The notes under the pieces were generated by a model. The model saw only the letters and a list, made by a program, of their open reading frames with translations, ran no database searches and had not been told where the DNA came from. A DNA stretch of 61,841 nt from a virus, in the IMG/VR virus record IMGVR_UViG_3300036859_000137, positions 1 to 61,841 of that record. One strand, written 5' to 3'. Numbering within the stretch: position 1 is the stretch's first letter; every line of letters begins with the position of its first letter. Made by a program: the position numbers and the translations under genes. Shown in pieces: positions 7,461-14,500 of the stretch.

Positions 7461-9415
7461 GTAAGGGCGGGAACGGCACGATGAACGAGGAGTCGGTGAA
7501 GATCACCCGGCTGCGGCACATGCCGCTGCGGTACCGGGCTCAGCCCTGGCTCACCCCGTGGGCGATCATGTTCACGGTCTTTGTGATCAGCTTCATCACG
7601 CACCACTGGGCGAACGGACCGGTGGCTCAGATCTTCCTCACGCTCATGGGCCCTGGCCTGGGCATTGTCACCTGGATCACCTGGGGGCGACGCCACGAGC
7701 ATGCCCAGGTCGCGGCCACCGCGTTCGTCGTCGGCCTGGGGCTGTGGCTGGCGCTCGCGACCGGCCTCGGGCCGCTGACCAGCGCGATGCTCTGGGGGCT
7801 GATCTTCGGTGGCTCGTTCCTGTGCCTGAGCTGGAACATCCGGTATGCCGGGATCACCCCGACCAACAGCCACGACAAGGTGAAGACGGGCCCGGTCGAC
7901 TCGATCGCCGAGGTCAAGGGGCTGAAAAACACGGTGACGAGCAAGGTCAAGCGGGTTGCCGACAAGGCGGGGGAGCGCGTCGAGATCTTCCTGACCCACC
8001 CCGGCGGCCGGAACACGACCAAGGATGTCCGCAAGCGCAAGGACAACATTGCCGGACTTCACGGGGTCGGACCGGACAGTATCCGGGTGTCCGAAGTGGC
8101 CGGACGAGGTGACAAGACGAAGGTCACCGTCCGGCTGGCCAATCCAACCACGGACATCGTTCCGTATCCCGGTCTGTCCATGCCCGGCAAGTCCCTCACG
8201 GCCGGACCGCTGCGGACCGGTGTCCGGGAGGACGGGGCACCCTCTGTCCACTGGATCACCGGAAGTGACGAGGAGTCCCGGGCCGCCTCGTCCACGCTGT
8301 ACACCGGCATGACAGGAGCCGGAAAGACGAGGGCGTACATCCTGTCACTGCTGGAGCAGGTCAGCCGGACAGACTGCGCCGTCCCTGTCATCGGTGACCC
8401 GGAGAAGTTCGCCATGTCCTTTGGGATGATCATGGACTATGTCCCGATTGCGGCGGACGGGCCGGAGCAGGTCGACCAGCTGATCAGGAACCTCCCGGAG
8501 GCCATGCGCTACCGGGCCGCGCTGCTGGGCTCCCTCGGCTACTACGACGGATGGGTGCCGGAGTGCTGGACCAAGCACGGCATCCCGGTGCAGCCGATCC
8601 ATGTGGAGGAGGCGGGCGGGTACCTCGCAGGAAACCCGGAGTTCTTCAAGGCCCTGACCTTGTGCCGGGCCCTGGGACTGCCCATGTCGATCTCTATCCA
8701 CATGGCGAAGTACAACCAGCTCCCCACCGAGTCGCGCGGCCAGTTCGGCAACAGCTTCGCGTTCGGTGTGAAGAAGATCGCGGAGGCCGCGTTCGCCCTC
8801 ACCGCCGAGACGATCCGCGCTGGTGGGGACCCCTCACGGTGGGCGAACAACTACCCCGGCCGGAACATCGCGGAGGTCACCGGCGTGCCGTCCGACGAGT
8901 GGCCCATGACGCACCGGGCCTTCAAGATCACGACCCCGGAGATCGTCGAGACCTTCGACGCCTGCCGCAACCGGGACCCCGGTATCGCGGTGTGCGACGA
9001 AGGAACGTTCGACCGGCTGAGCAGGGGGATCAACCGGCCGCAGCGGATGATCGTTTCCGTGCCGGACTGGAAGGGGGTCGACACCACCCTGACCGTTGAT
9101 CTTTCCGACTACCGGCCGCCGGTGGAGCCCGAGCCGGTCCGGGAATTCTCGATGATCAAGGGCGGCGCCGTGCCGACCGAGCCGGAGATCAACAACGAGG
9201 CTCAAGAGCTGGTCAGCCTCCGGATCGAAGAGCTTCGGGACTCCGGGGTCACCGAGTTGACCAAGGACGATTTCCATGATCTTGAGCTTCCCCGCGACCG
9301 GACGTGGATCTTTCACGAGCTGGCGCGGCGGGTCAAAATCGGGGAGCTGCGCCGGTTCCCCGGCAAGGAAGCCCGGTACGAGATCGTTCCGGCTGCCAAG
9401 AGCGAAGAGGGATGA
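7457..9415 (+). CDS. TraB/FtsK-like DNA translocase
   Basis: 652 residues. Four membrane segments (about 33-50, 57-75, 86-103, 108-126), a linker, then a RecA-type motor with Walker A GMTGAGKT (284-291) and Walker B-like HVEEAGG (382-388). The C-terminal ~65 residues (LTKDDFHDLELPRD onward) look like a winged-helix DNA-reading domain. This is the architecture of the single-protein, double-strand DNA pump of Streptomyces conjugative plasmids and of FtsK. The in-frame extension to 7160 lies inside the upstream gene and is rejected; ATG 7457 overlaps its stop. Confidence 0.85.
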   Translation: MSKGGNGTMNEESVKITRLRHMPLRYRAQPWLTPWAIMFTVFVISFITHHWANGPVAQIFLTLMGPGLGIVTWITWGRRHEHAQVAATAFVVGLGLWLALATGLGPLTSAMLWGLIFGGSFLCLSWNIRYAGITPTNSHDKVKTGPVDSIAEVKGLKNTVTSKVKRVADKAGERVEIFLTHPGGRNTTKDVRKRKDNIAGLHGVGPDSIRVSEVAGRGDKTKVTVRLANPTTDIVPYPGLSMPGKSLTAGPLRTGVREDGAPSVHWITGSDEESRAASSTLYTGMTGAGKTRAYILSLLEQVSRTDCAVPVIGDPEKFAMSFGMIMDYVPIAADGPEQVDQLIRNLPEAMRYRAALLGSLGYYDGWVPECWTKHGIPVQPIHVEEAGGYLAGNPEFFKALTLCRALGLPMSISIHMAKYNQLPTESRGQFGNSFAFGVKKIAEAAFALTAETIRAGGDPSRWANNYPGRNIAEVTGVPSDEWPMTHRAFKITTPEIVETFDACRNRDPGIAVCDEGTFDRLSRGINRPQRMIVSVPDWKGVDTTLTVDLSDYRPPVEPEPVREFSMIKGGAVPTEPEINNEAQELVSLRIEELRDSGVTELTKDDFHDLELPRDRTWIFHELARRVKIGELRRFPGKEARYEIVPAAKSEEG

Positions 9416-9420
9416 TCCAG

Positions 9421-9454
9421 ACCGCCCGGATAGCTATTCAGCCGTCCGGGCGGT
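9421..9454 (+). terminator. Hairpin terminator after translocase gene
   Basis: A perfect 10-bp stem (ACCGCCCGGA with TCCGGGCGGT), 14-base loop, weak T-tract. It starts 6 bases after the translocase stop. Confidence 0.65.
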
Positions 9455-9460
9455 TATCCG

Positions 9461-9599
9461 GTTACCATACGTAAGAATAAGCGAAGTTACCAATACGTAG
9501 GGTAAGAAAAGCGCTGTGCGGCCGTCTAACGAGATCCTTTAGGTACCCCTGTATCTCTGGTCGCCCTCGCCGAGATAGGGATAGTGCCTGGTCAGAGCT
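9461..9599 (+). repeat. Three-copy intergenic element, copy A
   Basis: It contains two imperfect direct repeats around TACGTA (TTACCATACGTAAGAATAAG and TTACCAATACGTAGGGTAAG), then GGCCGTCTAACGAGATCC TTT, then GAGATAGGGATAGTGCC and TGGTCAGAG. The same blocks recur at 34196 and, inverted, at 52580. Confidence 0.9.
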
Positions 9600-9749
9600 T
9601 GATCAATTGGACCATGCTGAACACTGTAAGGGAAGAGCGTGCATAACTGTGAGGCCCCCTGTGAAGAGCCCTGTGAGCCGGGGCTGTGAAGAGCATCTGA
9701 CCTGAGCTGTCCCGCAAGATTCACTACCGACCAGAACAGGAACTCGATC

Positions 9750-10136
9750 ATGACCGACCACGACGAGGTAGAGCTTTACCGGGAGCGGCTCCCCGCTCTT
9801 GTGGACTGGCTCAAGGGTGATCAGATCAAGCGCGCCGTCGAGAGCGGACAGCCGATCATCAACATCACGATCAACGAGGCGCCCCGTCCGGCGCCGCCCG
9901 CTCCGCCGGAGCCGAACATCGCGACCAAGTACGCCGGGCATCTCGTGCTGGCCACTTGGTCCGCGATCGTCTTCGCCGGGATCGCGGTCGTCTTCGTGAT
10001 GATCGCGGAAGCCATCATGATCGCGATGATCTCCCTGGCGGTCTGTGCCATCGCCATCGCGGCGGCCGTCCGGTCCCTCCGGATGTCCAAGGAAGAGGCG
10101 AAGGCGGTCGTCAGGGGACGCCAGGGGCGCCGGTAG
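9750..10136 (+). CDS. Small two-helix membrane protein
   Basis: 128 residues: a charged N-terminal helix, a proline-rich linker (APRPAPPAPPEP), two hydrophobic segments (about 61-80 and 85-107) and a basic tail. Proteins of this shape accompany tra/spd genes on actinobacterial plasmids, which would fit its place after the translocase, but I cannot name a family. ATG has CAGGAA upstream and GATCATG. Confidence 0.7.
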   Translation: MTDHDEVELYRERLPALVDWLKGDQIKRAVESGQPIINITINEAPRPAPPAPPEPNIATKYAGHLVLATWSAIVFAGIAVVFVMIAEAIMIAMISLAVCAIAIAAAVRSLRMSKEEAKAVVRGRQGRR

Positions 10137-10300
10137 GCGCGGCCGGTCCCTCCCTACAGGGGAAGGCGCGCAGGCGCGTATATGCGCGCGTATGGCCACG
10201 GATTCAAAGGAAAGACACGGGAAAAGATCATCATAAGAAGATCCTCGGCCGGTTCTGTACCACGGTCCGAAGGAGGATTGGCCAAAAGATCAGAGATTCC

Positions 10301-10334
10301 AAGGGTCCCCAGCCTGCCAGCCGGGGGCCCTTTT
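10301..10334 (+). terminator. Rho-independent terminator
   Basis: A 10-bp stem (AAGGGTCCCC with GGGGGCCCTT, one G-T pair), 12-base loop, ending in TTTT. It probably ends the translocase-module transcript. Confidence 0.8.
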
Positions 10335-10373
10335 GATCTCCAAAATTAGTCCATGATTTTTTCCATACCCCCT

Positions 10374-10401
10374 TTGACCTGCGCTTATGTACCATAAGAT
10401 C
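10374..10401 (+). promoter_or_regulatory. Possible promoter
   Basis: TTGACC followed after 15 bases by TAAGAT, in an AT-rich stretch downstream of the terminator. The spacing is short, so this is only a candidate start for the transcript running into the small-gene array. Confidence 0.3.
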
Positions 10402-10877
10402 ATTTGCCATCCTTCCCAATCGGCTGTATGTTGGACACGTACCAAAGAACAGCGGGTGATCGGCCCCCCGGGAAGCAAGATCCGGGAACGTCGCAAGATC
10501 CGAAAGGGTCCGTGATCACCTAAGAAGGCAGACAACCCACCGCCTTGATCGTCGGGAGACAGATCGAAGAGCTGAAATGCGGGGATGACGGACCGGAGGG
10601 TCCCCCAAAAAATCACTCGAAGATCCAAGGGAACGGACCGAATCGAACCCGGAGGTCCTTGATCACAAACCACCGCCTTTCCGGCGCTGAGAGATCAAGG
10701 GCAGATGGCGGAGGCGGAAACCTTGTACCGGATGGCTGGACAGCCGTGGATCGAACGGATCAAGATCAGGCCGAGGTGATGATCGCAATGGTCGAGGGGA
10801 TCTCGACACAGTCGATCACCCGAGGGAATCTGATGATCCGAAAATGGACCGGGGGGAGATCCCGGCATCATCTACAT

Positions 10878-10953
10878 GGCGGCGCTGCGATAGACACCGG
10901 ATCGGAAGCCGGGATCGCGAGACGCTGAGGGGGTTCGAATCCCCCCGCCGCTA
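10878..10953 (+). tRNA. Aberrant tRNA-like locus (possible pseudo-tRNA)
   Basis: 76 bases with a 7-bp acceptor (GGCGGCG with CGCCGCT, one G-T) and a perfect T-arm (GGGGG, TTCGAAT, CCCCC), correctly spaced. The middle does not fold into normal D and anticodon arms: the best pairing is GCGAT with ATCGC around an inner CCGG/CCGG hairpin with an 8-base loop. It may be a decayed tRNA, a tRNA-derived site or a tRNA mimic. Confidence 0.35.
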
Positions 10954-10955
10954 CT

Positions 10956-11003
10956 GATCGACCGGCCGCGAGCGCGCCACAGCGTGGAAGCCGGTCGATC
11001 TTT
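10956..11003 (+). terminator. Hairpin ending in TTT
   Basis: A perfect 11-bp stem (GATCGACCGGC with GCCGGTCGATC) followed by TTT, directly after the tRNA-like locus and before the first small gene. Confidence 0.65.
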
Positions 11004-11029
11004 CGCAGGTATGGACAGAGGAGCCGATC

Positions 11030-11191
11030 ATGCAGTTCAACCAGTTCAAGAGCGTCGATGAATTCCTCAAGATCGCTACGGAGAACGGTGTGGTGGTCAG
11101 CCGGGAGGACGTCGATCAATCGGCAGCCGGTGATCTCTTCGTGGACGACATGAACGCTGAAGAGTGGCTGGAGATCATGACGCAGGATTGA
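11030..11191 (+). CDS. 53-residue acidic protein
   Basis: A small acidic, helical protein (FLKIATENGVVVSREDV in the middle). It carries the repeated start cassette (ACAGAGGAGCCGATCATG) and is followed by a hairpin. The central stretch is faintly like a Nif11-type leader peptide, but no glycine-glycine cleavage site is present, so I do not assign it. Confidence 0.6.
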   Translation: MQFNQFKSVDEFLKIATENGVVVSREDVDQSAAGDLFVDDMNAEEWLEIMTQD

Positions 11192-11205
11192 TCATGCTTC
11201 GAGGG

Positions 11206-11228
11206 TCCGGCCGGATCGACCGGCCGGA
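11206..11228 (+). terminator. Short hairpin between small genes
   Basis: A 9-bp stem (TCCGGCCGG with CCGGCCGGA) and 5-base loop, with no T-run. It may be a terminator or an mRNA processing or stability element. Confidence 0.45.
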
Positions 11229-11275
11229 TCTTCGGTGAGTTGATCAAACCCACCGTACGGACAGAGGAGCCGACG

Positions 11276-11431
11276 ATGAGCGAGGCCGACGAGATCATGC
11301 GATTCCAGATCACCGTGTTCGCGATCGAGATAATCGATCATTACATCGCCTGCCAGCAGGTGATCGACGAGACAGTGATCGACATCGCTGAATGCGGTGT
11401 GACCTACCCGAGCACGACCGAGACGGACTGA
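11276..11431 (+). CDS. 51-residue small protein
   Basis: An acidic protein with a hydrophobic centre (FQITVFAIEIIDHYIA) and two cysteines. The start has the repeated cassette GACAGAGGAGCCGACGATG. No family recognised. Confidence 0.6.
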   Translation: MSEADEIMRFQITVFAIEIIDHYIACQQVIDETVIDIAECGVTYPSTTETD

Positions 11432-11441
11432 GGAGCCGACC

Positions 11442-11675
11442 ATGATCGACATTCGCGAAGCCAGCCTGACCAACCCCGACCCCCGGCCGCGCCCCCGCAA
11501 CGAGTACCAAGATCAGTCGGTGTGGTTCGAGGTTCAGGGCAAGTACAACGGCCGGTGGGAGATGCTCACCACGGACGACACCCGCGAGGGTGCCAACGAG
11601 ACCAAGAGCGAGTACGAGGAGAACGCCCCCGAGACCCTGTATCGAGTGGTCCGGAAGAGCGGTCTCGCTGAATGA
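11442..11675 (+). CDS. 77-residue small protein
   Basis: Short disordered start (PDPRPRPRN), then a compact beta-rich segment (SVWFEVQGKYNGRWEML) and a helix. The start cassette (GACTGAGGAGCCGACCATG) begins inside the previous stop, and a hairpin follows. No family recognised. Confidence 0.65.
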   Translation: MIDIREASLTNPDPRPRPRNEYQDQSVWFEVQGKYNGRWEMLTTDDTREGANETKSEYEENAPETLYRVVRKSGLAE

Positions 11676-11687
11676 TCATTGCTTGAG

Positions 11688-11713
11688 GGCTCGGGCCGAT
11701 CATGGTCCGAGCC
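11688..11713 (+). terminator. Hairpin
   Basis: A 7-bp stem (GGCTCGG with CCGAGCC), 12-base loop, followed by TTCACT. Probable weak terminator after the 77-residue gene. Confidence 0.5.
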
Positions 11714-11750
11714 TTCACTGAAGTGATCATTACGGACCGAGGAGCCGATC

Positions 11751-11909
11751 ATGACCGCTAAGACCGCGACCGTACGCAAGAGCGTCCGGCGCCGCGCCGG
11801 TCGCCAGCACATCAGCGACCGCCGGTACTACGTGCAGTGCGCCTACCGCCTCTCGATGGCGATCATCACCCTGGTCGCCCTCTTCGTGATCACACACAAC
11901 GGAGGCTGA
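11751..11909 (+). CDS. 52-residue single-TM protein
   Basis: A basic N-terminus (RKSVRRRAGRQ) followed by one membrane segment (SMAIITLVALFVIT, about 33-48). It carries the repeated start cassette (GACCGAGGAGCCGATCATG). The layout suggests a cytoplasmic basic head and a short outer tail. Confidence 0.65.
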   Translation: MTAKTATVRKSVRRRAGRQHISDRRYYVQCAYRLSMAIITLVALFVITHNGG

Positions 11910-11911
11910 TC

Positions 11912-12136
11912 ATGAGTTACACGCGCCGCGCGTATGTCGACCTTGCCGCGATCCTCGCGAGCGAGGTCGACGAGACCGAGCAGTCGGAGTTCTTGACCGA
12001 GGCCGAGGTTCACCTCGCTGTCGAGACGCTTCAGCTGGTCGGCGAGAAGATCGCCGATCTGTTCGAAAAGGACAACCCCCGGATGTTCGACCGGGAGCTG
12101 TTCATGAGGAACGCCAAGATCGACACAACGGACTGA
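11912..12136 (+). CDS. 74-residue acidic helical protein
   Basis: Acidic and helical (EVDETEQSEFLTEAEVHLA). It starts 2 bases after the previous stop; the ribosome site GGAGG lies in the preceding gene. No family recognised. Confidence 0.65.
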   Translation: MSYTRRAYVDLAAILASEVDETEQSEFLTEAEVHLAVETLQLVGEKIADLFEKDNPRMFDRELFMRNAKIDTTD

Positions 12137-12146
12137 GGAGCCGACC

Positions 12147-12401
12147 ATGAACAAGATCCAAGCTGTACTGGCCAACTACGACGACAAGGGCGGCCCCGGT
12201 GCCGCTCTCCCGGAGGGCGATGTCCTGATCCTCCGGGAGTACCTGATCCTGAAGCTCGAAGCGTCCGGGGTCCCGATCGACGAGGCAGCGAAGATCGTCG
12301 CCGCGTTCCACTGGGGATCTTGGTCCGAGGGCTGGGAGACCGGCTATGCGTCGGCGAAGAGCTTCTACGGTGAGCGTTTCTCCCTGGGGAGCCGGTCATG
12401 A
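12147..12401 (+). CDS. 84-residue small protein
   Basis: Helical protein with an aromatic C-terminus (WGSWSEGWETGYASAKSFYG). The repeated cassette (GACTGAGGAGCCGACCATG) overlaps the previous stop. It overlaps the next gene by ATGA. No family recognised. Confidence 0.65.
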   Translation: MNKIQAVLANYDDKGGPGAALPEGDVLILREYLILKLEASGVPIDEAAKIVAAFHWGSWSEGWETGYASAKSFYGERFSLGSRS

Positions 12402-12760
12402 GCGAACACACGTTCCAGACCGCATTCGCCTTGATCAGCTCTCTCAGGGTCGGCGACCGGGTCCGCGTGCAGCGCGCCGGAGAGCGGGCATACGAGATGA
12501 CCGTCTCCCGTGGGCCGTCCCGGTCCGACGGCAACTGGGGATCACCCGAGAGCCTTCACGTGACGGTGACCTTCGGACCGGGCCGGTACGCCACCGAGGT
12601 CGGTGTAGACGATCTCTGGAGGCGCCGGAAGGGTCACGGATGGATCGGGGGCGGGACCACGATCGAAAAGATCGAGGAGCCCGACGAGGAGGTTCTGAAA
12701 GATCTTGACGTGATGTTCAGCCATCTGGCTGACGATCATGGTGAAGATGAGCCCGAGTGA
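12398..12760 (+). CDS. 120-residue protein, small beta-barrel-like
   Basis: The VGDRVRVQRAGERAYEM and SLHVTVTFGPGRY segments suggest a small beta-barrel (possibly SH3-like), followed by an acidic tail. ATGA-coupled to the gene before. Function unknown. Confidence 0.65.
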   Translation: MSEHTFQTAFALISSLRVGDRVRVQRAGERAYEMTVSRGPSRSDGNWGSPESLHVTVTFGPGRYATEVGVDDLWRRRKGHGWIGGGTTIEKIEEPDEEVLKDLDVMFSHLADDHGEDEPE

Positions 12761-12859
12761 GCTTTGATCACTAGCCTGGCCAGGCTCACTACCTGAGCCA
12801 GGTACGGGGCGCGGATCACCGGGCGGGCACACCCCCGGGATCCGTCGCCAGCACAACCC

Positions 12860-12945
12860 GACCGGCCGGACATGCGACCGTGATCGACGCCTCGCTTCCC
12901 TCGGGACATGCGACCAAGATCACACCGACTCGCTTCCGGCCGGTC
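12860..12945 (+). repeat. Tandem direct repeats inside an inverted repeat
   Basis: Two copies of GGACATGCGACC-nn-GATC-n-CTCGCTTCC (12868-12899 and 12904-12937) flanked by GACCGGCCGGA (12860) and TCCGGCCGGTC (12935-12945). It lies 42-120 bases upstream of the DUF932 gene, a likely regulator-binding or promoter region. Confidence 0.75.
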
Positions 12946-12986
12946 GGCACCCGGAGTCAAGGCAAGATCAAATCGAGGAGCACACC

Positions 12987-13994
12987 ATGTCCATGGAAAC
13001 CCGCGAGTGGCTGTCCAACAACACTCTGATCGGCTTCACCGAGAAGCGCGGAAACGCGTGGCACTACCGCCAGGGCGACAACAACCACTACCCCCAGGCG
13101 ATCCCGGTGGACGACGTCCTGAAGCGGCTGTTCTCGTGGAATCCGGTCAAGGTCCCCGAGCAGTGGACCGACCCCAAGACCGGCCTCACGGTAACCGGCA
13201 AGGACATCGTGATCGTCCGCGACGACATGACCGGTCCGGCCGCGAAGCTCGGCACCTTCACCGACGGCTACCAGCTGCACCCGTATCCGGAGTGGCTGGT
13301 CCACAACGTCTTCTCTCTCGTGGACGCGAGCGAGGAGCTGGGGGTTTCCTCCGCAGTCCTGCTCCGTGGCGGCAAGGTCGCCTCGGTGCAGATCGAGGTC
13401 CCCGAAACGTTCATGGGTCCCGGTGGGATCGAGGCCCGGCCGTTCCTCATGGCCTCGTCCTCGTTCGACGGGTCGATCTCGACCCAGTACGGCCGCGCGG
13501 TCACCCACGTCGTGTGTGACAACACGATGAACGCGGGGCTGAACGAGAAGGGCGGAAAGATCAAGATCCGGCACACCCGGAACAGCCTGGACGGCAAGGT
13601 CCAGGCCGCCCGCGAGGCGCTGGAACTGATCATGACCACGAAGGACGAGTTCTTCGCAGAGGTCGAGACGCTCTTGGACACCGAGCTGACCGACCGCGCG
13701 TTCGACGAGATCGTGGCCGAGCTGGTCCCCCTGGACGACGACGCGACCAAGCGTTCGGTGACCATGGCGATCAACAAGCGCGAGAAGCTGTACGGCCTCC
13801 GCTCGGACGACCGGGTCGCCCCCTGGTGGGGTACGGCGTTCGGTGGCGTCCAGCTCCTGAACACCTTCCGCCAGCACGAGCAGATCGTCCGTGGGGCCCA
13901 CCGGCCGGAGCGGAACATGCTCAACACCGTGTTGGGCAACACCGAGACCGAGGACCGGAGCGATCTTGCCCTCGTCCTGGCACACACCGGCTGA
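12987..13994 (+). CDS. DUF932 phage/plasmid-like protein
   Basis: 335 residues, typical for DUF932. Recognisable segments are LGTFTDGYQLHPYPEW, YGRAVTHVVCDNTMN and the basic IKIRHTRNS. The family is common on phages and plasmids of high-G+C bacteria; its molecular role is not established. The repeat-rich 226-base leader and GAGGAG ribosome site suggest it is separately controlled and well expressed. Confidence 0.85.
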   Translation: MSMETREWLSNNTLIGFTEKRGNAWHYRQGDNNHYPQAIPVDDVLKRLFSWNPVKVPEQWTDPKTGLTVTGKDIVIVRDDMTGPAAKLGTFTDGYQLHPYPEWLVHNVFSLVDASEELGVSSAVLLRGGKVASVQIEVPETFMGPGGIEARPFLMASSSFDGSISTQYGRAVTHVVCDNTMNAGLNEKGGKIKIRHTRNSLDGKVQAAREALELIMTTKDEFFAEVETLLDTELTDRAFDEIVAELVPLDDDATKRSVTMAINKREKLYGLRSDDRVAPWWGTAFGGVQLLNTFRQHEQIVRGAHRPERNMLNTVLGNTETEDRSDLALVLAHTG

Positions 13995-13996
13995 TT

Positions 13997-14173
13997 ATGA
14001 CCGCCCTGGTATGGCTGTGGCTGGCGGGGATCTTCCCGCTGGCCACGGTCGCGGCGGTCCGGCCGCACCGGATCTCCCGGGAAGCGCACATTCTGATCTT
14101 CGTCGTTCTGATCATGGCGTGGATCTGGTGGGGAGCCCTGGTGGTTCTTCCGTCTGTATCTGATATCAGCTGA
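13997..14173 (+). CDS. 58-residue two-TM protein
   Basis: Two hydrophobic segments (about 3-20 and 31-52) with a short basic turn (RPHRISREAH). It starts 2 bases after the DUF932 stop, so it is probably translated with it. Its final codons are part of a 62-bp repeat. Holin-like size, but too little to assign. Confidence 0.65.
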   Translation: MTALVWLWLAGIFPLATVAAVRPHRISREAHILIFVVLIMAWIWWGALVVLPSVSDIS

Positions 14174-14229
14174 ACGCAGCATGGCGGCCGGTCTCCCTTC
14201 GGGGAGGCCGACCGGCCACGGGTGCTCAG
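14168..14229 (+). repeat. 62-bp perfect direct repeat, copy 1
   Basis: Identical to 14401-14462. It starts at AGCTGA (Ser-stop of the gene before) and contains a long hairpin: GGCCGGTC and GACCGGCC arms around CCC-TTCG-GGG. It probably works as terminator or processing hairpin. Confidence 0.95.
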
Positions 14230-14247
14230 ACATCGGAGGTAGCGATC

Positions 14248-14406
14248 ATGGAAAAGTCACCCCTTCAAAGGATCAAGGACGAAGCGTCCGCGATGATCCT
14301 AAACGATCCCGAGCTGGCCGATCAGATGAACCGGTTGATCGTCGAGGCATTCGACGCCGGGGCGCACGCGGTGAGCGAGATGTACGCCGAACTCAACAAG
14401 AGCTGA
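14248..14406 (+). CDS. 52-residue helical protein
   Basis: An amphipathic helical protein (LADQMNRLIVEAFDAGAHA) bounded on both sides by the 62-bp repeat; the second copy begins at its last codons. Ribosome site GGAGG, start GATCATG. No family recognised. Confidence 0.6.
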   Translation: MEKSPLQRIKDEASAMILNDPELADQMNRLIVEAFDAGAHAVSEMYAELNKS

Positions 14407-14462
14407 ACGCAGCATGGCGGCCGGTCTCCCTTCGGGGAGGCCGACCGGCCACGGGTGCTCAG
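14401..14462 (+). repeat. 62-bp perfect direct repeat, copy 2
   Basis: Base-for-base copy of 14168-14229, including the Ser-stop codons and the UUCG-capped hairpin. It suggests recent duplication of a gene-end cassette. Confidence 0.95.
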
Positions 14463-14500
14463 CCGAACACCCTGATGATCATCCCGGATAGGTGGTCACA

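Larger units (their letters stand above)
9416..9749 (+). other. Intergenic region with hairpin and repeat element
   Basis: 334 bases without a gene. It holds the hairpin at 9421-9454, the first copy of the three-copy element and about 150 bases of leader before the next gene. It is AT-richer than its surroundings. Confidence 0.7.
10137..11029 (+). other. Large GATC-packed intergenic region (candidate ori or transfer locus)
   Basis: 893 bases with no convincing gene. It holds a terminator (10301-10334), AT-rich blocks around 10340-10410, about 25 GATC sites between 10200 and 10960, a tRNA-like structure and a second hairpin. The only long frame (10545-10928, TTG start) lacks a ribosome site and typical codon bias. 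A replication origin or transfer site is inference. Confidence 0.5.

Noticed and set aside
10412-10475. Possible tRNA around CTTCCC/GGGAAG arms
   Set aside because: Only the end arms pair; T-arm and anticodon arm are absent.
10600-10680. Possible - strand tRNA with GGTTCGATT-like T-loop
   Set aside because: Only three base pairs flank the loop and no acceptor stem closes.
10545-10928. 127-codon + strand frame in the GATC-rich region
   Set aside because: TTG start, no ribosome site, low-complexity composition and overlap with tRNA-like structure; looks like non-coding DNA.
11030-11191. Nif11-like leader peptide of a modified-peptide pathway
   Set aside because: No double-glycine site, no core region and no maturation enzyme nearby.
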